Origin: Chitinophagaceae bacterium
GTDB lineage: Bacteria; Bacteroidota; Bacteroidia; Chitinophagales; Chitinophagaceae
DNA length: 64,000 bases
Direction: 5' to 3'
Assembly: GCA_016699815.1 (NCBI GenBank)
Contig: CP065012.1
Location: forward strand, 992,001-1,056,000
The position numbers and the translations under genes were made by a program. Shown one piece after another: positions 35,309-46,100 of this stretch (positions are counted from its first letter, which is position 1; each line of letters starts with the position of its first letter). The notes under the pieces were generated by a model. That model ran no database searches and had not been told where the DNA came from. It saw nothing but the letters and a program-made list of their open reading frames with translations.

Positions 35309-37054
35309 ATGAAAAAATTTTTAAAATTCTTTTCTCTTGCTGCGGTTGCCATTTTAGGATTGGCAGCTTGTGAAAAAGTGGATGATTTGCCCTATTATAA
35401 CCTGGGTAATGATATTACACTTTCCGTAGCGCCTGCCTCGGCTACGCCTACACTGGCAGATACGAGCAGCAACGTCCTGAATTTTACCTGGACATCGCCA
35501 AAATATGCAACAGATACAGCTAATTATAAGTTTATTATTCAAATAGACTCTGCAGGCAAAAATTTTGCCAACCCAACAACTAAAACCGTTATGGGCGCAC
35601 TTGGCGCTTCATACACCGGCGGAGAAATGAATAATATCCTGCTCAACTATGGTTATGCATTAGGTGCTACCGTTTCGCTTGAAGCAAGGGTAGTTTCATC
35701 TTATGGCAATAATAATGAGCAACGTACTTCCAATACTGTAGGTTTTACCGTTGCAAGTTTTGACCACCCTTCTATTTTAACAACAGAAAATACTTCGGTT
35801 ACAGGTACATTGGCCACTGCCAATGATCACTCCAATACTTTTAACTGGACAAGTGCTTTTCAAACCTACTCCGGCACGGTTACCTACGACCTGCAATATG
35901 ATGCAGCCGGAAATAATTTTGCAAGTGCACAAACAGTTCCCGTAGGCTTAAGTATGAATACTATTTCCTTTAACCAGGCAGATATGAATAGCTTTGCTTT
36001 AAATACGGGTATTGCTGCAAACTCTTCGGGTGATGTTGAATTCAGGGTTAAATCAACCACAGATCATGGCGCTATTTCTTATTCTCCTTTTGTAACAGTA
36101 AATATTACCACTTACCTGCCTATTCAAAAAATGTACCTTGTTGGCGGCATGCAGGGCTGGGATATTAACAACCCATTGGAAATGATTAATGATGCAAAAC
36201 CTGACAGGTTTAATAAAATATTTTATTCCTACATTAAATTGGATGCAGGTACCGAATTTAAATTTGCCAAAACCCCTGGCGACTGGGGTTCTGCTTATGG
36301 AAATAATGGTGCAAACGGTACGGGTTTTAATACCGGCTACAACTCAGGCGGTAACTTCCAGGTTACTACCGCAGGTATTTACAGGCTTACCATTGACATT
36401 GAAAATAATATGGCCTGGGTTCAACAAAAACAAGTTGGTGTTGTTGGCGGAATGCAAGGTTGGGATCCTTCTGCACCAAATTATGGTGGTATAGTAGGCA
36501 GAGATAAATTTTTAATTATTGCCAATAGTAGCGGTAGCGATGAATTTAAATTTCATGATGGCCCGGCCTGGGACAATAGCGGCCCGGATAAAGCCCGCTG
36601 GTGGGGTTCTTCAGGTACAGAAAACTTAGACAATGATGGTAATGGAGCCAATATTGTGGCTAATGCTTCTCCCCGTACCCGTTGCATTTGGAACGGAGAT
36701 AATAAATTACAATTAAAATACGAAATATCGGCTGCTGCTGAAATGCGTTTGGTAGGTGATGGCATTACAGGTGTACCTGCCTGGAACCCCGGTGCCAGCC
36801 CTCAAATGATCTACTCGGGAAATGGCGTGTGGACTATTACCACACAATTAGATGCCAATAAGGATATTAAATTCCTTTCAGGACCCGATTGGGGCGCATT
36901 TGATTATGAAGATGCAAGCGGTGGCGCTACTTCTACCAATACACCCAGGGCAATACAATGGACCGGTGGCGGTAACTTTAAAACACCAGCCCTTGCAGGT
37001 ACTTACACAATTGTACTTGACGAGTATAGCCAAACAGTTTCCATTAATAACTAA
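35309..37054 (+). CDS. SusF-like multi-module starch-binding lipoprotein
   Basis: A 581-residue lipoprotein with lipobox LAAC at Cys21 and an acidic segment after it. Two SusE-type N-terminal Ig-like domains (about 30-150 and 150-275) precede three carbohydrate-binding modules, marked by MYLVGGMQGWD, VGVVGGMQGWDPSAPN and MRLVGDGITGVPAWNP (about 275-581). The two GGMQGWD motifs suggest module duplication. Each ends in a strand like AGIYRLTIDIENNMAWV. It should display starch at the surface. Last gene of the operon, with a strong terminator after it. Confidence 0.82.
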   Translation: MKKFLKFFSLAAVAILGLAACEKVDDLPYYNLGNDITLSVAPASATPTLADTSSNVLNFTWTSPKYATDTANYKFIIQIDSAGKNFANPTTKTVMGALGASYTGGEMNNILLNYGYALGATVSLEARVVSSYGNNNEQRTSNTVGFTVASFDHPSILTTENTSVTGTLATANDHSNTFNWTSAFQTYSGTVTYDLQYDAAGNNFASAQTVPVGLSMNTISFNQADMNSFALNTGIAANSSGDVEFRVKSTTDHGAISYSPFVTVNITTYLPIQKMYLVGGMQGWDINNPLEMINDAKPDRFNKIFYSYIKLDAGTEFKFAKTPGDWGSAYGNNGANGTGFNTGYNSGGNFQVTTAGIYRLTIDIENNMAWVQQKQVGVVGGMQGWDPSAPNYGGIVGRDKFLIIANSSGSDEFKFHDGPAWDNSGPDKARWWGSSGTENLDNDGNGANIVANASPRTRCIWNGDNKLQLKYEISAAAEMRLVGDGITGVPAWNPGASPQMIYSGNGVWTITTQLDANKDIKFLSGPDWGAFDYEDASGGATSTNTPRAIQWTGGGNFKTPALAGTYTIVLDEYSQTVSINN

Positions 37055-37072
37055 AAGAAAATTACTTTATTT

Positions 37073-37106
37073 AAAAACGCTTCTAAATAATAGAAGCGTT
37101 TTTTTT
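37073..37106. terminator. shared bidirectional terminator of the susCDEF operon and pgl
   Basis: AAAACGCTTCTA pairs with TAGAAGCGTTTT around AATAA, with T runs on both strands (eight T on the plus side). It serves the convergent sus and gnd-zwf-pgl operons. On the minus strand the stem includes the last codons and stop (37083-37085) of pgl. Confidence 0.9.
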
Positions 37107-37838
37107 ATGTTTTTTTTGTTGTGAGAGTTGCGAAGCTGCATCCTTATCTAACAGCCAGGTGATACTTCCTTCAACCGGTTTAATAATTTGAGCAGGAAAA
37201 ATTTCAGGCTGAAACTTACCTTCCAGTACTTCTTTTACTGCAGCCGATTTTGATTTTCCTGCAACTATAAATACAATTTCTTTAGCTGCATTAATTAACA
37301 TTGGCGTAAAACTGATGCGTTGCATTTTCTTTGTAGTTACATACACATCTTTTACCAAAGCATCATTCTCCTGCAGCAATTCCGAGCCGGGAAAAATGGA
37401 AGCCGTATGGCCTTCTTCACCCAAACCTAAAAATATTAAATCAAAATGCGGCAGGTTTGCATTGAAAAATTTTTTGATGCCTTCTTCATAATGCAAAGCA
37501 TCATTTCTATAATCACCTGAAACGGGGATACGAAAAATATTATTTTGTGGAATTGGTACCAAATCCAATAAATGGCTTTTAGCCTGAAAGGCATTATTGT
37601 CTTTACTGTTGTAACTTATGTAGCGTTCATCGCCCCAAAAAATAAATAGTTTTTCCCAATTGATTCTTTTGGTATTTTCTTTTTGCGCCAGTAAATCATA
37701 CATCAGGTTTGGGGTGCTTCCGCCGGAAAGCGCTACGGCAAAACTTCCTTTTTGTGCAATATTTTTTTTTGCCAGCCCAATAAAAATTTCCATTGCACTT
37801 TGGCACAATATTTTTGCACTATCAAAAACATTAATCAT
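37083..37838 (-). CDS. pgl: 6-phosphogluconolactonase
   Basis: A 251-residue DevB-type lactonase. It has ALSGGSTPNLMYDLL (phosphate loop), FIFWGDERYI, and FLGLGEEGHTASIFPGS, the conserved active-site block. It hydrolyses 6-phosphogluconolactone, the second step of the oxidative pentose phosphate pathway. The ATG overlaps the zwf stop by 8 bases, so the two are coupled, with gnd before them. Its stop codon lies inside the terminator stem. Length is normal. Confidence 0.94.
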   Translation of the reverse strand: MINVFDSAKILCQSAMEIFIGLAKKNIAQKGSFAVALSGGSTPNLMYDLLAQKENTKRINWEKLFIFWGDERYISYNSKDNNAFQAKSHLLDLVPIPQNNIFRIPVSGDYRNDALHYEEGIKKFFNANLPHFDLIFLGLGEEGHTASIFPGSELLQENDALVKDVYVTTKKMQRISFTPMLINAAKEIVFIVAGKSKSAAVKEVLEGKFQPEIFPAQIIKPVEGSITWLLDKDAASQLSQQKKHKKNASII

Positions 37839-39354
37839 CTTTTTGATTTGAATTATTTATAGACATGGTGATCCACTGGTTGCCGTCTTTGGCAATTAAA
37901 GATTCTGCTCCTTCGGGTCCAAAACTGCCTGCTGCATAATTAGGGAAGTTTACCGATGGGTTTGCTTTCCAGTTTTCCAAAACCGGCTGTACCAGTTCCC
38001 ATGCAGCCTCTACCTGGTCGGCACGCATAAACAAAGTTGCATCACCTTCTATTACATCCTGCAGCAAAGTTTCATAGGCTTCAGGAGTTGTGCCTTCATA
38101 ACTTTCTTTATAACTAAAAATCATGTCTACCGGCGAAAGTAACATTTGCGGACCGGGGCGCTTGGCCTGCATCCGCAATTTTATTCCCATATCGGGTTGT
38201 ATATTGATTACTAATAAATTACTGCGCCAGTTTTCATTGGCTTCGCTTGGAAAAGATTGGTGCGGCACTGGCTTAAACTCAATGGTGATGCAACTGATAG
38301 ACTGATCCATCCTTTTTCCGCTGCGCACATAAAAAGGCACACCATTCCAGCGCCAGTTTTCTATTTGAAATTTAATGGCGGCAAAAGTTTCGGTTACAGA
38401 ATCGGGCGCTACATTGGCTTCCTGCCGGTAGCCTTTTACTTTTTCGCCTTCTATCCACCCCGGGCCATATTGTCCCCTTACAGCTACATTATGGATTTCA
38501 TCTTTCTTTAAAGGTAAAATTGCCCTTAAAACATCGGCTTTTTTATTGCGCACCTCGTCGGCAGCAAAACTTACCGGCGGTTCCATTGCAATTAAGCAAA
38601 GCAGTTGCATCACATGATTTTGAATCATATCCTTTAAAGCACCGCTGGTTTCATAGTAACCACCTCTTTGTTCCACTCCTATTTTTTCGGCAACGGTAAT
38701 TTGTACCGAGTCAATAAAATTCCTGTTCCATATTGGTTCAAAAAGGGCATTGGCAAAGCGGAAGGCCAAAATATTTTGTACGGTTTCTTTACCCAGGTAA
38801 TGGTCAATACGGTAAATTTGGTTTTCTTTAAAAATTACCTGCAATTGCTTATTGAGTTGCTGTGCTGATTTAAGGTCAGTACCAAATGGTTTTTCAACAA
38901 CAATTCGGTTGTGTAACCTGTCTGTTGCAAAACCAGCTTCGCCCAGGTTTTCAGCTATTACTCCAATAAATTTTGGGGGGACAGCCAGGTAAAAAATACG
39001 GTTTGCAGGAGCTTGTTTTTTTTCAAAAGAACACTTAATTTTTTTGAGGTTACTATAAAGCTTTTTTTGGGTAAAATCGCCTTTGAGTAGTTCTATCTTT
39101 TTTTCAAACCCTTCCCATTTTGCTTTTTTGGTTTTGCCGCTACGGGAAAATTCATCAACGCCACTTTTTAAATTTTTAACCAGGGTTTCTCTATTGGCAA
39201 TAGAAGTACCAATGCATACTATAGAAAAATTTTCGTGTAGCCAGCCACCTAAATACAAATTATATAAAGCCGGAATGAGTTTTCGCCGGCTTAAATCGCC
39301 GGTGCCTCCAAAAATATAAATTACGGCAGGCGTATTATTACTTATGTTGTTCAT
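37831..39354 (-). CDS. zwf: glucose-6-phosphate 1-dehydrogenase
   Basis: A 507-residue enzyme. The N-terminal dinucleotide motif is FGGTGDLSRRKL (residues about 15-26). The active-site signature is RIDHYLGKETVQN, and EKPFGTDLKSA lies before it. The C-terminal beta+alpha domain carries VRSGKRMD. It oxidises glucose 6-phosphate and makes NADPH, feeding pgl, which it overlaps by 8 bases. gnd starts the operon 9 bases upstream. The length matches the bacterial family. Confidence 0.96.
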   Translation of the reverse strand: MNNISNNTPAVIYIFGGTGDLSRRKLIPALYNLYLGGWLHENFSIVCIGTSIANRETLVKNLKSGVDEFSRSGKTKKAKWEGFEKKIELLKGDFTQKKLYSNLKKIKCSFEKKQAPANRIFYLAVPPKFIGVIAENLGEAGFATDRLHNRIVVEKPFGTDLKSAQQLNKQLQVIFKENQIYRIDHYLGKETVQNILAFRFANALFEPIWNRNFIDSVQITVAEKIGVEQRGGYYETSGALKDMIQNHVMQLLCLIAMEPPVSFAADEVRNKKADVLRAILPLKKDEIHNVAVRGQYGPGWIEGEKVKGYRQEANVAPDSVTETFAAIKFQIENWRWNGVPFYVRSGKRMDQSISCITIEFKPVPHQSFPSEANENWRSNLLVINIQPDMGIKLRMQAKRPGPQMLLSPVDMIFSYKESYEGTTPEAYETLLQDVIEGDATLFMRADQVEAAWELVQPVLENWKANPSVNFPNYAAGSFGPEGAESLIAKDGNQWITMSINNSNQKDD

Positions 39355-39363
39355 ATATAGATA

Positions 39364-40779
39364 TTATCTTATTGTTTGGTTCCAGTTGGTATGAAAAATG
39401 CCTTCTTTATCGATACGCTGGTAAGTATGCGCCCCAAAAAAATCCCGCTGTGCCTGTATTAAATTTGCCGGTAGCCATGCGCTATTGTAGCTGAGGAAAT
39501 AATTAAGCGATGCACAAAATCCCGGAACGGGAACAGCAGCAAGTATTGCAGATGAAACCAACTGCTGAAAGCCTTCCCTGCAACTATCTAACTCTTTTGA
39601 AAAGAAACCGTCATTCATCAGGTTTTGCAAAGAAGTGTTGCTTTGATATGCTACAGTAATTTTTTCCAGCAAAGCTGCCCTAATAATACAACCGCCACGC
39701 CATATTGATGCAACGGCTGCAATGGGTATATCAAATTTATAATAAGCAGATGCATTTGCCAGCATATTTAAACCCTGTGCATAAGAAAGGATATAACTGC
39801 TGTAAAGCGCCTGTTCAAGCTGCGCTAAAAACACCTGTTTTTCATTTGGCTTTTGCGAAAGTTTTGCCGGAAATATTTGCGCTAATTTTTCTCTTTCGCT
39901 TTTATACGATGAAATAATGCGTTGTGCAACGGCTACATCAATTGCAGGGATTGCAGCAGCAACATTTGCCGCATCCTGGCTCGTCCATGCACCGGTTCCT
40001 TTTTGGCCTGCGGTATCCAAAATTTTATCTATCAATAAACCGCTACCGGCATCATCGGGTTGCAAAAAAACAGCAGCAGAAATTTCCATTAAAAAAGAAT
40101 GCAGCCTTCCCTTACTCCATTGGGCATATACCTGTTGCATTTCTTCATTACTCATTTGGGCATAGCTTTTCATTAAATGATAGCTTTCACTTAATAATTG
40201 CATAATAGAATATTCAATGCCGTTGTGCACCATTTTTACATAATGGCCAGCGGCTCCGTTTCCCATATAGGCCGTACAAGGCTCGCCATTAACTTTTGCA
40301 CAAACTGCTTCCAGCATGGGCGCAATACGGCTATGCGCTTCAATATCGCCACCTGGCATTATGCTTGCACCATAGCGTGCACCGGCTTCGCCACCCGAAA
40401 TACCCATTCCCATAAAATGCACTTTGGAATTTGCCAGCTCATCCAGCCTGCGTTGTGTATCTGTAAAATGTGAGTTGCCGCAATCTACAATTACATCGTT
40501 TTCGCCCCAGTAGGTTTTTAAATCCTGCAAAACAAAATCCACAATTTTTCCTGCAGGCACCAGTAAAATAATATTCCTTGGAGTTTCCAGCCTTTCAATA
40601 AATTGCTTCAATTCGCTAAAGGCAATATCCTTTTCTGAATGGATTGCTTTATTTAACGCATTGGCTTTTTGCGGATCTTTATCATAACCTACTACGCTAA
40701 AGCCGTGTTCCCTGATGTTTTGTAACAGGTTGCTGCCCATGGTACCTAAACCAATAATTCCAAAAGTAAATTTTTCCAT
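39364..40779 (-). CDS. gnd: 6-phosphogluconate dehydrogenase, decarboxylating
   Basis: A 471-residue enzyme. The N-terminal NADP fold has FGIIGLGTMGSN (residues 5-16). The catalytic block is FMGMGISGGEAGARYGASIMPGG, and the substrate region has YVKMVHNGIEYS. A helical C-terminal domain contains GTGAWTSQDAA and DFFGAHTYQRID. It converts 6-phosphogluconate to ribulose 5-phosphate with CO2 and NADPH. First gene of gnd-zwf-pgl. A -7-like box (GATCTTTG on the minus strand) is 25 bases before the ATG. Confidence 0.96.
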   Translation of the reverse strand: MEKFTFGIIGLGTMGSNLLQNIREHGFSVVGYDKDPQKANALNKAIHSEKDIAFSELKQFIERLETPRNIILLVPAGKIVDFVLQDLKTYWGENDVIVDCGNSHFTDTQRRLDELANSKVHFMGMGISGGEAGARYGASIMPGGDIEAHSRIAPMLEAVCAKVNGEPCTAYMGNGAAGHYVKMVHNGIEYSIMQLLSESYHLMKSYAQMSNEEMQQVYAQWSKGRLHSFLMEISAAVFLQPDDAGSGLLIDKILDTAGQKGTGAWTSQDAANVAAAIPAIDVAVAQRIISSYKSEREKLAQIFPAKLSQKPNEKQVFLAQLEQALYSSYILSYAQGLNMLANASAYYKFDIPIAAVASIWRGGCIIRAALLEKITVAYQSNTSLQNLMNDGFFSKELDSCREGFQQLVSSAILAAVPVPGFCASLNYFLSYNSAWLPANLIQAQRDFFGAHTYQRIDKEGIFHTNWNQTIR

Positions 40780-41377
40780 TGTATTTATCAGTTATTCCTT
40801 TTACAAAGATCGGTGAGAGCCTACAATAAAATTTGAAAAAAAATTAGCTTAACAATTACGGCATATTCAATAATTTTCGATTCCTTTTTCACTAAAAATT
40901 AAATAAGGGAATTTTGTATCCGCTTTACAGGTATTCAATTTAAAATGCTGCCAAAGAGAGATAGTTTTAGCAAATAAATGATGATTTTTTGTATTATTAA
41001 ACATTTTTTAGCAACCTCTCTAAGTAACAAAAACTTCAAAATTCAAGTTTTAAGTATTCCTTTTACAATTTCCAAATTGGGCTTTGCCCAAAAACTCGGT
41101 TTGAAAAAAGTAAGCTGAAATATAACCAAATGGTTTATTTATATATAAATAAATTATATTGTTCAAAAGAAAAAAAAGCATTTTCTTGCATTTTTTGAAA
41201 CTATGCTGTAGTTTTACAGTTCGTAATCCGCTACCGTAAACAGATAACTACAATATCTAATTTTCCTAAGAAACTTTACTAACCTCAAGCCAATTTCTTA
41301 TACTGAAGGCCATTCCCTTTAGCATCCTATTTCTTTTGTCAGCCGATTTAAATTACCTCAAAATCAAAAAGTTTTGT
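40780..41377. other. gene-free AT-rich stretch between gnd and a secreted protein gene
   Basis: About 600 bases between divergent genes. I see no convincing ORF or RNA gene. Visible details: a perfect inverted repeat TTGGGCTTTGCCCAA at 41077-41091 without a T run, and ATTCCTTTTACAA occurring twice (about 40794 and 41056). It presumably holds the two promoters. Confidence 0.6.
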
Positions 41378-42640
41378 ATGAAAAAGAAATTTACACATGG
41401 CCTTGGCTCCATTCTATCAAGGAGTTTGATGCTGCTTGCTGCCATCGCCTTCATGAACAGCTTTGCCATTGCGCAAACACAACCCTGCACCAATTCCGTA
41501 ACCTTATGGGCGGAGGATTTTGGTACAGGAAATGATACTACAAGTCATCCCGATGCAACATTTACTTATGAGCCAACCGGTCCGCTGTTTGCCGAAGGAT
41601 CTTACAGGGTTGCCAGTAATCTTCAACAAAAAATTGAATGGCATAACTCACCCGATCATACCGGCAATACCGATGGAAGGATGTTGGTTATAAATGGCGA
41701 TTTAGGTGATTTTTTTATTCACACGATAACCAATCAAAATCCTTTCTCAAGTGGTGCTTATTATTTCAGATTTTATATTATTAATGCAAATGTACCTTAT
41801 GCATGTTTTGGCAATCCATTGTTTGCGGCAGTTAATTTAAATGCAGAGTACCAGGATGGCAATGGCAATTGGATAGCTTTACAAAATTCACCCAATATTG
41901 GCAGCCAGGTTCCTACCAGCAACAATCCTGTATGGATACAACAAGGCGGCACTTTTATCCTGCCTCCAAATGTAGTAACCAACAATATTCGCATAAGGCT
42001 CTCTGATGCAACCGGTGGTGGATGTGGCAACGATTTTGCTGTGGATGATTTTGGATTGTACTATTGCCCCGATGGCGGACCATTACCTGTGAACTTTTTG
42101 GATATTACTGCTGCTCAAAAAAGTACAGGCATTTTAGTACAATGGAAAACAGCCTTTGAATTAAATAATAAATACTTTAATATTGAAAAAAGTACAGATG
42201 CTGTAAACTGGACAGTGATTGGAAGGATAGAAAGCCATGGAAACAGCCAGTTTGTACAAACTTATAATTTTTACGACAGGAGCCCTGTAGTAGGCAACAA
42301 TATTTACCAGGTAAGGCAATATGATTTAGACAACCGATCAACCTTATCGAGAATTGCCAGCGTAAAGGTTTCCATAAACGGAACAAGCGCTACAGTAATC
42401 AACAACCCTTTTATTAACCATATCAATATTGATTTTCTAAGCAAAAACAGCATGCCTGTAGAAATAGCGCTTTATGATATGGCCGGCAAACAAGTAGCAG
42501 TAGAAAAATGTAAAGTTGCCAGCGGAAGTTCTCGTATGACATTTACCAAAGCTGCAAATGCAGGAAGGGGAATGTACATTATGACTATTAAAGGAAGCAA
42601 CAACGAAGTAATCTTCAACGGTAAATTGATTAAACAATAA
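41378..42640 (+). CDS. secreted protein of unknown function with a type IX sorting domain
   Basis: A 420-residue protein with a long signal peptide (about 1-33, ending NSFAIAQ). The central part (about 34-235) has a jelly-roll look: LWAEDFGTGNDT, GRMLVINGD and IRIRLSDATGGGCGNDFAVDDF. After PLPVNFLDITA it continues with a fibronectin-like segment (VQWKTAFELNNKYFNIEKSTDA). The last 80 residues form a type A type IX sorting domain (VEIALYDMAGKQV, ending YIMTIKGSNNEVIFNGKLIKQ). It is therefore exported and anchored by the system whose PorU and PorV genes lie at 8.9-15 kb. No catalytic motif is recognised. The open frame extends to an upstream TTG; I use ATG 41378. A terminator follows 24 bases later. 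Confidence 0.82.
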   Translation: MKKKFTHGLGSILSRSLMLLAAIAFMNSFAIAQTQPCTNSVTLWAEDFGTGNDTTSHPDATFTYEPTGPLFAEGSYRVASNLQQKIEWHNSPDHTGNTDGRMLVINGDLGDFFIHTITNQNPFSSGAYYFRFYIINANVPYACFGNPLFAAVNLNAEYQDGNGNWIALQNSPNIGSQVPTSNNPVWIQQGGTFILPPNVVTNNIRIRLSDATGGGCGNDFAVDDFGLYYCPDGGPLPVNFLDITAAQKSTGILVQWKTAFELNNKYFNIEKSTDAVNWTVIGRIESHGNSQFVQTYNFYDRSPVVGNNIYQVRQYDLDNRSTLSRIASVKVSINGTSATVINNPFINHINIDFLSKNSMPVEIALYDMAGKQVAVEKCKVASGSSRMTFTKAANAGRGMYIMTIKGSNNEVIFNGKLIKQ

Positions 42641-42663
42641 TTAAGTTTCCTTCAATAAATTAT

Positions 42664-42692
42664 AAAAAAGGCTGCAGGTTGCAGCCTTTTTT
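42664..42692 (+). terminator. terminator of the secreted protein gene
   Basis: AAAAAAGGCTGC pairs with GCAGCCTTTTTT around a 5-nt loop, with the T run on the plus strand. Confidence 0.88.
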
Positions 42693-43080
42693 AATACCTC
42701 ATTCTTTTGAAAGTATTTTGCAATAAAATGTCAAATGCTTAAATAGTGCCTTTAAAAATAATACTTTTATTAAACTTGCATTATGCGGTATGGCACTTTG
42801 AACATATAAAAACAATTTTAAAAGAAATATAGTGAAAAATATAAAATGCGTTACTATTTATACCATAAAAGACCATACTAAGTTTTCTTAAAAATATTTT
42901 AATATGAATTGCCTCACAGAAATTTTTTGTACTTAGTATAGTACCGGCAATAAGCATAAATCATTATCCCCGGGATAAAATAGTTTTTTTTAATCGAACG
43001 TTATCGCCAAGTAGGAGTTGGTTTTGTACCTGTACTTTTTATTTCTTTTGTAAAAGAGATTAAGTAATTTTTGTATACAT
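42693..43080. other. gene-free stretch between convergent terminators
   Basis: About 390 bases of AT-rich DNA with no credible gene. A perfect palindrome TATCCCCGGGATA occurs at 42965-42977. Nothing else can be supported. Confidence 0.5.
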
Positions 43081-43110
43081 AAAAAAAGGCCGCCTAAAAA
43101 GGCGGCCAAA
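43081..43110 (-). terminator. terminator of the Oar-like receptor gene
   Basis: GGCCGCC pairs with GGCGGCC around TAAAAA; seven T follow on the minus strand. Confidence 0.88.
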
Positions 43111-43131
43111 TAATTATGGATTATTTTTAAC

Positions 43132-46100
43132 TTAGTTAAACAGGTAGCGCACCCCTAACTGCACACTCCAGGTGGTACCAAAAGTGGTAACATCCCTGTA
43201 CATACTTGTGGGCAATACAGTTTGGCCATTAATACTTGTGGTATTCATTTTAAATGTAGGGTTAATACCCTTTGTTACAACAGATAATGGTGTATTGGCA
43301 TTATTAATTAGCTGTTGACGTATTCCCCAGTCTGAATTAAGAAAATTAGAAAAGTTAATAATGGTTGCGGTAAACTGTAAGGTATTTTTTGTTTTTCCAG
43401 CATTAACAAAAACATCCTGTATAAATTTTAAATCAAAGCGGCTGTTCCAGGGCATTACGGCTGCATTTCTGCCAGCTATTTTTCCTTTATGGCTGGAAAG
43501 ATATTTGCTGTTTTTAATAAGTGTATTAAATGCATCTACCTGCTGCTGAGGCGTAAAGCCGTTTGCTGTTACAAAATTTACTTCGCTGGCATCATTTGGA
43601 ATATATAAAAGATCGGCAGCAATGGCATCTCCATTCACATCCCCGTTGTAGGTATATGAGTACCTTCCTGCAGTAGAGCCATCATAATATAAGGTAACTG
43701 TTGTTGCCAGGTGTTTTAAATATTCTTTAGTGTAAGAAAGCGTACCCACAATTCTGCTGGGTAAGGCATCAATTGCAGATGCCAGGAATATATCATTGGG
43801 GTTATTGATAATGGGAGTAGCGCCCCAGGCAGAACTTGCATTAGAGCCTAAGTTATCGGTAGTAGATTGTGCCGTAGTGTGGCTAAAGAATAAGGAACCA
43901 TAGAAGCCTTTCTTTTGTGCCATTGAAACACCTACGGTAAAGTTAAAGGAGTATCCTTTGCTGGTATTTGATAAAATACTTGCCGAGTTTCCGCCAATTT
44001 TATTGTTATACTGGTAAGCTGCAGAGTTGGCATAATAATCCCTGCCATCGTACATTTTTGCAGTAGCTTCTTTTCTGTTGGCGCCAAACTGATAAACAGA
44101 CTGCAGATCTTTTGAGTACAATAAATCAGCAGTTAAAGTAAACGGAGAGTTGCCTAATTTTTGATCGAAGCCAATACTTGTTCTAAAAACTTTAGGCATT
44201 TTAAAATTAGGGTCAACCAAAGCTACAGTTCCAGGAGCGCCACTTTTAGGAGATTGGATAAATACATTTTGAGCGCTGGCCGGTGTATTGTTCAGCCAGT
44301 AAAGCCTGTCGGGATTAAAACGTATATCGCCAATCCATGATGCAGAAGCGCTGTAACTTCCGGGTTCAATAAGGTTTTGAATAACGCCGGTATTGGTAGG
44401 TTGGTTGGTAAGCCATACAAATGGTACACGGCCGGCAAATATGCCCGTTCCACCACGTATCATCAGGCTCCTGTTTCCATATACATCCCAGCGGAAACCC
44501 ACTCGTGGAGAAAGTATCACCCTTTTTTTGGGCCATACAGCAGAACCATATTGCGTTACTTTACCATCCTGGTTTAATAAATCCAATGAATCAATTCCAG
44601 GGTTTGCTATTAAGTCATCTTTAAATGTAGGCAGCTCTGCCCGTACACCAAGGGTAACATTAAAGCGGTCGGTAACGGAAATATTATCCTGGGCATATAA
44701 TGCTGGTAGAAAGTAAGTAGCTTTTGCATAAGGATCCATTCCGGGATATACATAGGTTAAGCCAAATTGAATTGGAGCTACTTCACCCGGGGTTCCGGTT
44801 GTTAAAAAATCGGCAACACTTGCATAGCGGTAGTATGAAGTACCTTCTCGCTGGTAGCTGTTTCCAAATTTTTGCATTTCAAAACTTCCGCCAAATACAA
44901 AATTATGTTTGCCTTTGGTAAGAGAAACGTTGTTAAAAATATTCAGGTTATCGTTTATTACGCTATTGTTATAGCTAAACAATTCATAGCCAAATGACAT
45001 ATAATTTTGATAAAAACTGGAAGAACCAGTTCCTACACCATCGCCAATATCTACAAATGGAAACTCGGGGCTATTGGCCTTTCGATCGGTATTAATTTTA
45101 CTGTAGGTTACCAGAAACTGATTAGAAATTTTATTGGAGAATTTACTGTTGAGCTCAAGCGTAAAAGATTTTACTGAGTTAACAGTGCTGTACATTGTGC
45201 TTTCAAAAGCCATAGAGTTTTGGCCCACCCTAGGATAGGAGTTGAAATTAGTGCGTGGATTAGGGCCAGAGTTGGCATTTACGAGTGAAGGTTTATCGCT
45301 TTTAGTAGAATTAAACCTAATGGCAAGCCTGTGGTTATTGCTGATGTTCCAGTCAATGCGAGCCAATAATAACTTTACCTCAGATTGACTGTTAGTGTAA
45401 TTTTCATATCTTCCGGGGTCATAACCCCATTTATCAATAAGGTGTTGTTTCACCGCTTCAAGGTCGCTCTTTTTTACACGAGTAATATTTTTATCGGGGT
45501 CTGCAACGCCATCTTCAGAGGCTACCCAATAATTGGTAGCGCCGGCTGCAGGGCCCGTCATGGTAATTTTTTCTGCATTTAGGAAGAAAAACAATTTGTT
45601 TTTAATAATTGGTCCACCCAGGCGAAAACCATAGGTTTTTGTAGAGCTTTCCTGCAAACCTGTTAAGTATTCGCCTTTTACTTTACGGCCTATTAAACCC
45701 TCGTTAGAAAAAAAGTAATAAGCAGAACCACTTAATGTATTGGTACCACTACGGGTAACAGCATTGATGCCTGCACCGGTAAAGCCGCCCTGGCGTACAT
45801 CGTAGGGAGCAATATTTACCTGTATTTCTTCAATTGCATCAATGGATACACCACCACCACCAGGTAAAGGATCGTCACTTAAACCAAAGCCGTTATTAAA
45901 ATTGGCGCCGTCAATTTGTACATTATTGTAACGGCCATCCCTGCCTGCAAAAGAGTTTCCATTTGACTGTGGCGTAAGCTTTGTAAAATCTGAAATGCTC
46001 CTGCTCAACGCAGGCATGGTGGAAATTTGCTGAACCGACACATTTGTTGAAGCCCCGGTTTTAAAACGGTTCAAACGGGTTGTTCTTCCTGTTGCCGCTA

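Noticed and set aside
41077..41091. Palindrome TTGGGCTTTGCCCAA as a terminator or operator
   Set aside because: It has no T run on either strand and occurs only once; kept only as a note in the intergenic entry.
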